Notes under the pieces: generated by a model
Database searches by the model: none
Seen by the model: only the letters and a program-made list of their open reading frames with translations
Told to the model about the DNA's origin: nothing
Shown: one piece after another, positions 18,508 through 30,933 of the stretch
Layout of the letters: every line of letters starts with the position of its first letter
Position numbering within the stretch: position 1 is the first letter of the stretch
Source: Boesenbergia rotunda
Lineage: Eukaryota; Streptophyta; Magnoliopsida; Zingiberales; Zingiberaceae
Assembly: GCA_024364735.1 (NCBI GenBank)
Contig: JAGFNQ010005186.1
Location: forward strand, 98,963-162,962
Direction: 5' to 3'
DNA length: 64,000 bases
Position numbers and translations under genes: made by a program

Positions 18508-20523
18508 ATGTTTTCACCCACTTATCAGCAGCCGTGTCCACACTTTCAGCAGACCCAGCAAGAATTCCAACAGCCCTATTCTAATTTCCAGCAACCAAAT
18601 CAGTTTTTGCAGCCACCACAACAATTTCAACCGGATTTTCAGCCAATTCAACCAATTTTCCAGAATTTTCAAAATGGGCAGCCCCAATTTCAAAATTTTC
18701 AGCCCCACTTTCAGTAAATTCAGCCTAACTTTCAGCCACTTTATCAACAAGATCCATCATTTTTTCAAGGAATTCAGCAAGGGTTTTCAGATAATTCGAA
18801 TTTCCAGCAACCATGTCAATTACCGCAGCAATTTCACCCTTGCAATCAGAATTTTCAGCAGCCTAATCATAATTTTCATCCACCAGAATTCCAGTTTTCC
18901 AACCAACAATTTCAGCCCTATGATCAAACTCCACATTCTCAATTTTATCAAATGTGTCAACAAGAGCTTCAAAACCTCGAAAGGCAATTGGAACAAGTGG
19001 CTAATGATTTGAATCAAATAAAAGCCCAAAGAGCAGAACAATTATCTTCTCAAGCTGTTTTTAATTCTGAGAGCCCCGGAGTTGGTTTTATATCAATTCA
19101 AGGTGACCCTAGTGCATGGCAAAGTCCTTCTTCAATTAATCCTGCAAATTTAGTAGAAGAAGAAGAAGAAGAATACATTAAAATCTGGGCACCTACAGCA
19201 TGCATCCCTCCGGAGACTCCTATTCAAAATCCAATTTCAAATGTTTCAGCTCAAGAAGAAGAAACTGAAGCTTCACAGGACCATTTTAGACTCTTATTTT
19301 CTGATGATGGTATTATTGATGGTCCTAATTTTTCTGATACTGTTGTTGCAGATATTACAGAAGAAACATGCAGAGGAGATGATTCCATAGGTGTAGGGGA
19401 TTGCACTAAGCCCCAGGGACCACCACAAGATTTAGAGAACGAACCAGAAAGTGTAGGGACTTGCATGGTGGAAGCAAGCACCCAAGGATCACCAGTTGAT
19501 TGTCCACCAGAGCCTGAGGCTGAAGAGGAGCATGAACATGACCAGGAGGAGACCACAGATACATCTACTATTATAGAACCTCCAGGTATTATCCAGCACG
19601 CTCAGGTAAGTATTTCTCCTCTTTCTTCAGAAAAATGCAGTGAGGTACCTAGGGATGACTTTATTGATTCTGATGTATTTATTGATATACCTTGTGTAGA
19701 GATTGTTTGTGAAAATCCAATAGAGGTACCAAACATTGATTTCATTGATCGTACTGCATTACTTGATACATCTCTTATACATATGGATAGCGAAATAATT
19801 TTAGAGGCACCCATAATTGATGTTGTTTTTTATGATGAATCACTTAATACATCTTTTGTGGATATGGATAGTGAAACTTTTTTAGAAGTGCCTGAAATTG
19901 ATGTTATTTATTTTGATGAATCTCTTGCTATTTCATATGCTGAGAATGAATGTGAAAGACTTTTGGAGATACCTGATATTGATTTGATTGGCTGTGACAC
20001 ATTACTTGATATACCCTTGTTTGAAAATAATTGTGAAATTTCTATTGATGAGCCAGAAATTGATTTCTTTATTTGTGATGAGCTCCTGGATGCAAATTTT
20101 GTAGAAAATGATTTTGAAAATTTTATTGAGGCACCACAAATTGATTTAATTAGATATGATGCAGTTTTGGATTTATTTCATACAGAGACTGATATTATTT
20201 CATTTCTTTCTGACCCTGAACACTTGAGAGAGGTATTACATTGTTTTGCAGGGTCTAGAAGACTTCAGGAGTGGGTACTCCAACTGAACAGACTTCAGCC
20301 TCCTGGAAGGACTTCTGAAGGGCATCAAGAAGGAGGAGATGATCTGACTTTAATTAAAAGCACTCCATCCCTTGAATGGCTCTTAAACCTGAATCGCCTG
20401 AGGCCACCAGAGCAAAATATTGTGAAATTCAAGTGTGGGGGAGTTCCAAATCTCCCAGCCACCCAGACTCCCCCACTACCACAGTGGAGGCTACTTTTGG
20501 ATCGACTCCGTCCACCAGAATAA
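18508..20523 (+). pseudogene. Unrecognised ORF of C1 (Phe/Gln-rich, 27-residue acidic repeats), one in-frame stop
   Basis: 671 codons in one frame from ATG 18508 to TAA 20521-20523, with a single TAA at 18715-18717 in place of a Gln codon. Residues 1-145 are F-Q-P/F-Q-Q repeats. About 149-190 form a predicted coiled coil (M-C-Q-Q-E-L-Q-N-L-E-R-Q). About 215-330 are acidic. About 380-565 are six to seven repeats of 27 residues with consensus C-E-x-F-I-E-A-P-x-I-D-x-I-x-C-D. The C-terminus has three W-(V/L)-L-x-L-(N/D)-R-L-x-P-P motifs. I recognise no gag, pol or env domain. The long frame surviving with one stop suggests recent coding function, perhaps a divergent structural or RNA-binding protein; this is inference. 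D carries a diverged homologue. Confidence 0.72.
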
Positions 20524-23302
20524 AAGGGAGTTTGATTTTTCTTGTATTTTCTTTTATTTCATTTTTCATTTTCATGCTTCCTAGAATTAGAATTTTCCTT
20601 TGAACTGAGTCCTTGTAAATAAATGCATGTTATTTCTTTTGTCACTTTTTCTTGCATGAGTAGAAATAAAAGTATCCCTCTAGGTTATCTCCATAGCATT
20701 TTAGAGTCTTTTGAAAATAAATTAAATTTGGTTGTTAAGACTTAAGGTTTGAGCTAATGGATGAAATCTTGGATGCTTGAGTACTACTTGCTTTAGATTC
20801 TTAATTGAGGACTTGGGATGAATTATTTTCACCTAGTGAGAATTAGCCTTATATTTGTGACACACATATGCTATTGAACTCTAGAACTTGCTTAGGTTCT
20901 TTCAAAACCATATTTCAATGATTGGATCACATCTATAGAGGCTTATCCATTTGTTTTCCTTTCCACATCAATTTTTAGCAATAATCATGTTTATCCATTT
21001 TTCTTTACTTATTTCTTACTCTTACCCTACTTTTCTTTGGACTTGTTGTTTGATTTGTTTCTAATGTTATTTTGCCCGAGACGGACAAAGATTTAAGTGT
21101 GGGGGAGTGACTAGCTTTTTGGAAAAGATTTGGCATCAAGGAGGCACTTCAATTCGAAAAGAAAAAAAAAATTCTTTGAAAGCAATGTGCCAAATTGAGT
21201 TGCAAGAAATGGAAGTGGTCAAAGATTGAAAACAATGGAAGAATCTTGATTATCATTTGAAGATCTAAAGAGGTTTAACCTCAAGTTGAATTCGGTTAAG
21301 AATTTACAAATGGCACAGAAAAAAAAATAGAGAAAAGAGCTTGTGCCAAAAAGAAAAAAAATCTGCTATTGTGGGTAGGAAATGGATATGGATCAGTAAC
21401 TTCCAAGGAAGAAGAGCATTCTCCACTATCATTTGATGCCAGATTTGTGATTCTAAATTGTAAGCTGACCAGATCTGATCAAGGTAGAGAATCTGTGCAG
21501 AATTTGAGCAAAAATCAGACAACATGGGATCAATGCAGAAAAAAATCTGTGCACACAAGAACTCCACTTGCAAGGCTGCTTAATTTGCAGCTGATAGAGC
21601 TGTTCGGCCACCCTGTTAGAAGATGATTGCAGCTGTCCTTTGCTGTAGGAATCAGAGCACATTTTGCTGGAAAAAATTGCAGCTGTATAAGGTCTAAACA
21701 AAGGCTGAAAAGAAGCTAAAGGAGTGATGAATCTGAGCTTGTAATGCTGAATCTGAGTTTTCCGAATGCTGGAATCTGAAGACCATCTGAAAACAAGCTG
21801 AATTGGAGCCGAACCAAGCTGGACAGATCTGAAAACAACAGAAAAACATATGTGCCAAGTATAAATGCAGAAATCTGGGCAGAAATTGGTGCATTGCAGG
21901 AAATCTGTGCTATTGCTGATGCTGGAATCCGATCTACTGATATGGAATGGAATGGAATGAATTTGCAGCTGAAATCTGTATCAGATTTTGTCAAACAGAA
22001 ATTGCAGATCAGTAGTTAGCTAGCCTGATGACAGAAAGAAAATCTGTGCAGATTTAGTTATGGGAGTGCAGCTGGACTAGTGTGAGCTGATATCGAGTTT
22101 GTTGCAAAGGATTGCTGAGCAGAATTAATCAAAGCCACCCGACAGCTATCAGAGATTGTGGAGAGCATTTAAAATGAGGATGCAAGCTGAGAAAACAGTA
22201 GACAAAAAAAAAAAAATCAGATGGAATGATAGGGAGGCAGAATTGTATCAACTTGAGATGAATCTGGGTTTTCTAAGGCTGTGGATCTGAGAAATAAGTA
22301 CATAATGGTATCAGACATTGTTAAGAACATCAATTGCTGATCATAAGAAGGTGGCTGATTGGATCTAACTGCTGTAAAACAGAAACCTGCAGTGCAGTGA
22401 GTTCAGCAGTGAGTCCAAAGTGAAGACTTAAAACTCTCCACTTATAGTTAATGCTAAATGCTGTTAAGAAATTCGAAAAATGCAAGAATAGAAGTGGCAG
22501 CTGACCATAAAAGCAGAGAAAGAAAAGAAGATAGAAAAATGAAAGGAGAAGAAAAATGGCACATACATTTGAAGTTTCGGCACCTTGAATTCATTGGAGT
22601 TTTCTCATCCAAATTGCAGCCTTGTATCAATTCATTCTGAGCTCCACTAGAGAGAAAGAAAAAGAAAAAGATTTGATGAAAGAAGAAGAGAAAAGAGCAA
22701 GTGGCACACAAAAGGAAAACTTGGCACATTGAAACCAAGGAAGGGTTTTTCATCCAAATCAAAGGAATTTATTCAAGATTAACTCCACCACATTTCGCAT
22801 ATCAATAGAGGACTGTCAAGATGGGGCAAAGCGCATTGGAAACATTTTTTTGAGCAACCAAGTTCTCCCACTCCATCAGTTTTTCCATTTCCTTAATTTT
22901 TATTCCATTTCTTACCATTTACTTGTTTTTTACTTGTTTTTATAGATATTGATCCTAATCATGATTAATGGTGGAGAGTAGATAATAAGCAAGCCTATGG
23001 TAGTGCAAGAAGCATGTGTGTTTGAGTGAGCTCCACTTCCATCATCAACTTAGAACTTAGGAGAGAGCCACCAACATTTTCTTTGAAAGGCTAGTGAGTT
23101 AGATTCATCTCAATGAATCATGATGGATGAAAAGGCTAAGTTGTTGATTTAAGGACAAGATACTAATCCATAGAGCTTAGATTTATGAGAATTGACAACC
23201 TTAGGTAATTTCTTTTCATTTGTTTCTAATTATGCTTAAGTAAATCTAGGGGATACATATTTAGTTGTTTCGCGAGACGCTCAAGGTTAAGTGTGGGGGA
23301 GT
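20524..23302 (+). other. C1 3' region
   Basis: 2.8 kb without a supported gene. It contains many AATCTGTGCAGA, GCTGAATCTGA and TTGGCAC-type short repeats in a purine-rich context. It ends CGAGACGCTCAAGGTTAAGTG then GGGGGAG before the LTR at 23303. Minus-strand open frames here are Phe/Leu-rich translations of purine-rich sequence. Confidence 0.65.
21072..21107 (+). other. Internal duplicate of the C-family polypurine tract
   Basis: CGAGACGGACAAAGATTTAA runs into GTGTGGGGGAG (tract 21095-21107). The terminal copy at 23270-23301 has CGAGACGCTCAAGGTTAA before the same tract. A third copy of the core lies inside the ORF at 20431-20443. D keeps all three (40723, 41421, 43300). Confidence 0.7.
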
Positions 23303-26026
23303 TGATAAGCACCATTTTATTAATCATTTTCATTGCTAAAATCCATGTTTGACCTATATTTTTATTGCTTAATTATGATTTTACCCTAGGTTTTGGAACT
23401 TTATCTTATTTTGGACTTAATTGCAAAATTACACAATTTTTGGATTATTTGGCCACTAATTTTCTGATATATTTTTGTAGGCATGAAAGGATCCTGGACC
23501 TAGGGCATATTGGGTCAAACCTGAGTCGGATGTGAACCGGATCGAATTATCAAGCCTACGATTAATCCGGGCCGTCCGATTCAAGAGCGGCTAGATCTGA
23601 GCCATCCGGGACGATCTGAAGCAATCCGAGCTAGGGTTAGGGTTGATCAGGCTCTATGATCAAGATCTGAAGGTTTCATCCCAATCAGAGCTAAATCAAC
23701 CGTTGGATCAAGCAAGGAGGGCTCTAGAGCGTCCAATCACAGATAGAGTTGATCTGGACCATCCGTTGCATATCTGGAGGATCCGAGCTACCACAAGGCA
23801 GATCCTGACCCCAGATCATCATCATAAAAGTTTGGCTCAAATCAGACCAAGATCTACCGTTGGATCTTCTCAAATGAATCACAGCCGTCCATCAATTCCT
23901 ATTTAATCAGAAACTCCCCAGCGCTTCTCCCCGTCGCGTCTCCGCCGCTACAGTCGTTTCTTCTTCGTTCCTTCACAGTTTTAGCTAGTTCTCCATCCAA
24001 GGGGCGCGACCCCTCAAATCTCTCATCAGAACAGGTGTTAGGTCAGTGGGGAGAGCTCACAGAGGAATTTCCAGCTCGAATTTTGCCCAAAGACAGAGTT
24101 TCATGAGGTTTCAGTGGCTCTGTCACTTGAGTTCGTCAATCTCAGCTGCGCTTCATCGCCACTGCTTCCGAGCTGTCCAGAGGGGTTCCTTGGATGGTTA
24201 GGATCATTCCCTAATCACAATCGCAATCCACCACAGCAGAATTGAAGAAATCGATGGCTAATTTCAGCTTGGGGAGAGTTTGAATGGAGTTGAATCGCAG
24301 AGTTTTTCTTCCACTGATTTGCTGAGCTTGCGGGTTCGAGGCTCACTCCTGCTTGACGACCAAGAAGCACTTGAGCTTAGGGAAGATTGAGGCTTAGTTT
24401 AATTAGCTTATTTCATTGTGTTTGTAGTTTGAATTTCATTCTGCCGAATCTATTTTGTTCTGAATTTTCATATCAGCTACTTAGTTTCCATTTCCGAATT
24501 TGTTTTCTGCTTAATTAGCTTTAGCTCAGCAAGTAAATGTAGCTAGGGATCTTATTCAGTGAACAATTGAAGTTAATTTAGTTTAATTGCTGTTCATTTT
24601 CTTGCGTATCACCTTTATCAGCTGCGTATCATTTTTTTTCTGCACTTCACTTAGTGGTTAAACTGTCCAGTTGGTTCTTTGTTTGATAGTTTCAATTCGG
24701 CATATTCATTAGCTAGGATTATGGTTTAGTTAACAATCGAATTTAGATCACTCTGTTTGTTCTGAAATTGAATCTGCATTTCTGAATTTCTGCAGCGTAC
24801 CAAGTCTGAAACTTTGTATCAATTTCATTCTCTGCATGTAGCTTTTCTCTGAAGTTTTCAGCTTGTTGCAATCTGTTTGCCTTGAGTTGAGTCCTGAAGT
24901 TAATCATACCCTTTGATATGCGAATGTGCTTGGAATTAGTTGTTAAATATCAATTAGTTTCTGAATTACAGTCTCTATTTCTGCAGTTGGTTTGGTGAAA
25001 CTTTGCATTTCATTTCTGAATCCCTGCACACTGCATTTAGATTCAGTTTACAAATGTTCTGAACTGACCAGCACATCGATTCTACTGCATCTCCTCCTCT
25101 TCCTTAACATAGCATTTCACTCACAGCCCCTTCCTTCCTAGCTGAGTTGCAGAGACAGTTCGAAATCATCAGTATCAGTCTTGGCACAGCAGATTTCTTA
25201 GTTTAGGAATCAAGTTTGCATGTCTGTCAATGGGGAATTTCAGCACTGATTGGCATCAAAACTAAATCTATCTTTAGTGCATTCTTGAGCTTGAAATCAG
25301 TTTCTTTTGCAGTCATAACATTTCCGAAACTGTGAATCTACTTTTCAGCAGTTTTAAGCTTGCATTTCTGATCTTGGTATCAAGTTAAGCAATTGGCACT
25401 TATTTTGTATCAGTTTGTTTATGAATTGCCTTGCATTTGTTTAGTTATGAGAGGTTAATCTGAAAGAAATTCTCTGCATTTACTATCAGCTCTTGGAACA
25501 TCAGTTTTGCTGTTTGTAAGTTGTATCCACCTTGGTATTAAGTAAATCTCGGGAATGAATTGTAGTAAACTGTTTTTAGTTTGCTTGTATTTGGTTTATT
25601 TCGAGTTTGATTTTGAAGCTCCATCTAATTTGCAGTGGAATTTTACAATTGAAATCAGATTTGTTTGTTTCCAAAATTGCTTTAGTGCCTTGATTTAGTT
25701 TTCCATTGATTGAGTTAACCATTGTTACCACTTGTTGAGTTACATAGTAAGCTATCCTTGTGGTTGATCCTTTGCATCATGTTTTCCATGTCGAATTGAA
25801 CCAAAACCCAAATCTTTATTTGAAACCCGAAAACACAAACGACACCTAAATCCAAGCGCGAATCAAACAAACCTTCAACTAGCCCCGAGAAAAATACGAC
25901 CTGTGGCCCCTATATTACATTTCCATATTTTTGATTGTAAAAGGGTTTCCAGCATTTCATTGATATTTAAATTTGATGAGCCCATACATTTCGTGACAAA
26001 TTAATTAGTATATTTTGGGCTCGTCA
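23303..26026 (+). mobile_element. C-family LTR, copy 2 (shared by interiors C1 and C2)
   Basis: 2724 bases, TGATAAGCACC... to ...CTCGTCA. It is the 3' LTR of C1 and at the same time is followed by a primer site and interior C2. That makes it a shared LTR in a tandem arrangement. Confidence 0.88.
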
Positions 26027-26032
26027 AATTTT

Positions 26033-26050
26033 TGGCGCCGTTGCCGGGGA
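26033..26050 (+). other. Primer binding site of interior C2
   Basis: TGGCGCCGTTGCCGGGGA, identical to the site at 18352. Confidence 0.8.
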
Positions 26051-26188
26051 AGCAACTAGTTGATTTGTTTGATTTTTGCTTGTAGGCTTTTTGATATATC
26101 ATTGAGTTCTATTTTCTGTTGCTTATTCTTTTGTATACGGGTACTGCCATTTTTCTTGTTTGTTTTGTGACAGGGGTGCAGGTTCAAA

Positions 26189-28199
26189 ATGTTTTCACCC
26201 ACTTATCAGCAGCCGTGTCCACACTTTCAGCAGACCCAGCAAGAATTCCAACAGCCCTATTCTAATTTCCAGCAACCAAATCAGTTTTTGCAGCCACCAC
26301 AACAATTTCAACCGGATTTTCAGCCAATTCAACCAATTTTCCAGAATTTTCAAAATGGGCAGCCCCCAATTTCAAAATTTTCAGCCCCACTTTCAGTAAA
26401 TTCAGCCTAACTTTCAGCCACTTTATCAACAAGATCCATCATTTTTTCAAGGAATTCAGCAAGGGTTTTCAGATAATTCGAATTTCCAGCAACCATGTCA
26501 ATTACCGCAGCAATTTCACCCTTGCAATCAGAATTTCAGCAGCCTAATCATAATTTTCATCCACCAGAATTCCAGTTTCCAACCAAACAATTTCAGCCCT
26601 ATGATCAAACTCCACATTCTCAATTTTATCAAATGTGTCAACAAGAGCTTCAAAACCTCGAAAGGCAATTGGAACAAGTGGCTAATGATTTGAATCAAAT
26701 AAAAGCCCAAAGAGCAGAACAATTATCTTCTCAAGCTGTTTTTAATTCTGAGAGCCCCGGAGTTGGTTTTATATCAATTCAAGGTGACCCTAGTGCATGG
26801 CAAAGTCCTTCTTCAATTAATCCTGCAAATTTAGTAGAAGAAGAAGAAGAAGAATACATTAAAATCTGGGCACCTACAGCATGCATCCCTCCGGAGACTC
26901 CTATTCAAAATCCAATTTCAAATGTTTCAGCTCAAGAAGAAGAAACTGAAGCTTCACAGGACCATTTTAGACTCTTATTTTCTGATGATGGTATTATTGA
27001 TGGTCCTAATTTTTCTGATACTGTTGTTGCAGATATTACAGAAGAAACATGCAGAGGAGATGATTCCATAGGTGTAGGGGATTGCACTAAGCCCCAGGGA
27101 CCACCACAAGATTTAGAGAACGAACCAGAAAGTGTAGGGACTTGCATGGTGGAAGCAAGCACCCAAGGATCACCAGTTGATTGTCCACCAGAGCCTGAGG
27201 CTGAAGAGGAGCATGAACATGACCAGGAGGAGACCACAGATACATCTACTATTATAGAACCTCCAGGTATTATCCAGCACGCTCAGGTAAGTATTTCTCC
27301 TCTTTCTTCAGAAAAATGCAGTGAGGTACCTAGGGATGACTTTATTGATTCTGATGTATTTATTGATATACCTTGTGTAGAGATTGTTTGTGAAAATCCA
27401 ATAGAGGTACCAAACATTGATTTCATTGATCGTACTGCATTACTTGATACATCTCTTATACATATGGATAGCGAAATAATTTTAGAGGCACCCATAATTG
27501 ATGTGTTTTTTTATGATGAATCACTTAATACATCTTTTGTGGATATGGATAGTGAAACTTTTTTAGAAGTGCCTGAAATTGATGTTATTTATTTTGATGA
27601 ATCTCTTGCTATTTCATATGCTGAGAATGAATGTGAAAGACTTTGGAGATACCTGATATTGATTTGATTGGCTGTGACACATTATTTGATATACCCTTGT
27701 TTGAAAATAATTGTGAAATTTCTATTGATGAGCCAGAAATTGATTTCTTTATTTGTGATGAGCTCCTGGATGCAAATTTTGTAGAAAATGATTTTGAAAA
27801 TTTTATTGAGGCACCACAAATTGATTTAATTAGACATGATGCAGTTTTGGATTTATTTCATGCAGAGACTGATATTATTTCATTTCTTTCTGACCCTGAA
27901 CACTTGAGAGAGGTATTACATTGTTTTGCAGGGTCTAGAAGACTTCAGGAGTGGGTACTCCAACTGAACAGACTTCAGCCTCCTGGAAGGACTTCTGAAG
28001 GGCATCAAGAAGGAGGAGATGATCTGACTTTAATTAAAAGCACTCCATCCCTTGAATGGCTCTTGAACCTGAATCGCCTGAGGCCACCAGAGCAAATATT
28101 GTGAAGTTCAAGTGTGGGGGAGTCCAAATCTCCCAGCCACCCAGACTCCCCACTACCACAGTGGAGGCTACTTTTGGATGACTCCGTCCACCAGAATAA
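26189..28199 (+). pseudogene. Unrecognised ORF of C2, multiply frameshifted copy of the C1 ORF
   Basis: Same start, domain order and stop as 18508-20523, but broken by single-base indels, mostly in homopolymers: an extra C near 26365, T/A changes near 26535-26590, a lost T near 27645, and lost A, T, C and A bases between 28095 and 28200. It shares the in-frame TAA with C1 (26397-26399 region). The acidic-repeat and W-L-x-L-N-R-L segments remain recognisable. The pattern suggests either rapid decay or residual long-read sequencing errors. Confidence 0.75.
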
Positions 28200-30933
28200 A
28201 GGGAGTTTGATTTTTCTTGTATTTTCTTTTATTTCATTTTTCATTTTCATGCTTCCTAGAATTAGAATTTTCCTTTGAACTGAGTCCTTGTAAATAAATG
28301 CATGTTATTTCTTTTGTCACTTTTTCTTGCATGAGTAGAAATAAAAGTATCCCTCTAGGTTATCTCCATAGCATTTTAGAGTCTTTTGAAAATAAATTAA
28401 ATTTGGTTGTTAAGACTTAAGGTTTGAGCTAATGGATGAAATCTTGGATGCTTGAGTACTACTTGCTTTAGATTCTTAATTGAGGACTTGGGATGAATTA
28501 TTTTCACCTAGTGAGAATTAGCCTTATATTTGTGACACACATATGCTATTGAACTCTAGAACTTGCTTAGGTTCTTTCAAAACCATATTTCAATGATTGG
28601 ATCACATCTATAGAGGCTTATCCATTTGTTTTCCTTTCCACATCAATTTTTAGCAATAATCATGTTTATCCATTTTTCTTTACTTATTTCTTACTCTTAC
28701 CCTACTTTTCTTTGGACTTGTTGTTTGATTTGTTTCTAATGTTATTTTGCCCGAGACGGACAAAGATTTAAGTGTGGGGAGTGACTAGCTTTTTGGAAAA
28801 GATTTGGCATCAAGGAGGCACTTCAATTCGAAAAAAAAAAAAATTCTTTGAAAGCAATGTGCCAAATTGAGTTGCAAGAAATGGAAGTGGTCAAAGATTG
28901 AAAACAATGGAAGAATCTTGATTATCATTTGAAGATCTAAGGAGGTTTAACCTCAAGTTGAATTCGGTTAAGAATTTACAAATGGCACAAAAAAAAAATA
29001 GAGAAAAGAGCTTGTGCCAAAAAGAAAAAAAAATCTGCTATTGTGGGTAGGAAATGGATATGGATCAGTAACTTCCAAGGAAGAAGAGCATTCTCCACTA
29101 TCATTGATGCCAGATTTGTGATTCTAAATTGTAAGCTGACCAGATCTGATCAAGGTAGAGAATCTGTGCAGAATTTGAGCAAAAATCAGACAACATGGGA
29201 TCAATGCAGAAAAAAATCTGTGCACACAAGAACTCCACTTGCAAGGCTGCTTAATTTGCAGCTGATAGAGCTGTTCGGCCACCCTGTTAGAAGATGATTG
29301 CAGCTGTCCTTTGCTGTAGGAATCAGAGCACATTTTGCTGGAAAAAATTGCAGCTGTATAAGGTCTAAACAAAGGCTGAAAAAAAGCTAAAGGAGTGCTG
29401 AATCTGAGCTTGTAATGCTGAATCTGAGTTTTCCGAATGCTGGAATCTGAAGACCATCTGAAAACAAGCTGAATTGGAGCCGAACCAAGCTGGACAGATC
29501 TGAAAACAACAGAAAAACATATGTGCCAAGTATAAATGCAGAAATCTGGGCAGAAATTGGTGCATTGCAGGAAATCTGTGCTATTGCTGATGCTGGAATC
29601 CGATCTACTGATATGGAATGGAATGGAATGAATTTGCAGCTGAAATCTGTATCAGATTTTGTCAAACAGAAATTGCAGATCAGTAGTTAGCTAGCCTGAT
29701 GACAGAAAGAAAATCTGTGCAGATTTAGTTATGGAGTGCAGCTGGACTAGTGTGAGCTGATATCGAGTTTGTTGCAAAGGATTGCTGAGCAGAATTAATC
29801 AAAGCCACCGACAGCTATCAGAGATTGTGGAGAGCATTTTAAAATGAGGATGCAAGCTGAGAAAACAGTAGACAAAAAAAAAAAATCAGATGGAATGATA
29901 GGGAGGCAGAATTGTATCAACTTGAGATGAATCTGGGTTTTCTAAGGCTGTGGATCTGAGAAATAAGTACATAATGGTATCAGAGATTGTTAAGAACATC
30001 AATTGCTGATTGGATCTAACTGCTGTAAAACAGAAACCTGCAGTGCAGTGAGTTCAGCAGTGAGTCCAAAGTGAAGACTTAAAACTCTCCACTTATAGTT
30101 AATGCTAAATGCTGTTAAGAAATTCGAGAAATGCAAGAATAGAAGTGGCAGCTGACCATAAAAGCAGAGAAAGAAAAGAAGATAGAAAAATGAAAGGAGA
30201 AGAAAAATGGCACATACATTTGAAGTTTCGGCACCTTGAATTCATTGGAGTTTTCTCATCCAAATTGCAGCCTTGTATCAATTCATTCTGAGCTCCACTA
30301 GAGAGAAAGAAAAAGAAAAAGATTTGATGAAAGAAGAAAAGAGAAGCAAGATTGGCACGAACTTGGCACCTTGACACCAAAGAAGGGTTTTTCACCAAAT
30401 CAAAGGAATTATTCAAGATTTACTCCACCACATTTTTGATATCATTAGAGGACTGTTAAGATGGGGCAAAGCACATTGGAAACATTTTTGAGCAACCAAG
30501 TCTCCCACTCCAACAATTTTTCCATTTCTTTAGTTTTTACTCCATTTCTTACCATTTTCCATGCTTTCATTTGTTTTTGTAGATATTGATCCTAATCATG
30601 AATAATGGTGGAGATTAGATAATAAGCAAGCCTATGGTAGTTCAAGAAGCATATGTGTAAGAGTGAGCTCCATTTTCATCACCAACTTAGAACTTAAGAG
30701 AGAGCCACCAAAACTTCCCTTGAAAGGCTAGTGATTAAATTCATCTCAATGATCATGATGGATGAAAAGGCTAAGTTGTTGATTTAAGGACAAGATATAA
30801 TCCATAGAGCTTAGATTTATGAGAATTGACAACCCTAGGTAATTTCTTTTCATTTGTTCTAATTATGCTTAAGAAAGCTAAGGGATACTTATTTAGTTGT
30901 TTCGCGAGACCTCAAGGTTAAGTGTGGGGGAGT
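28200..30933 (+). other. C2 3' region
   Basis: Parallels 20524-23302 with small indels, including an 18-base deletion near 30010. From about 30330 to 30933 it differs much more from C1, and the following LTR start resembles D's. It is therefore a mosaic. The tract copies are at 28110-28122, 28770-28781 (one G fewer) and 30920-30932. No gene is seen. Confidence 0.65.

Noticed and set aside
18514..18750. Leu/Lys-rich minus-strand frames opposite the F-Q repeats (also 38816, 39034, 39292)
   Set aside because: Complement of the F-Q-rich coding sequence; shadows.
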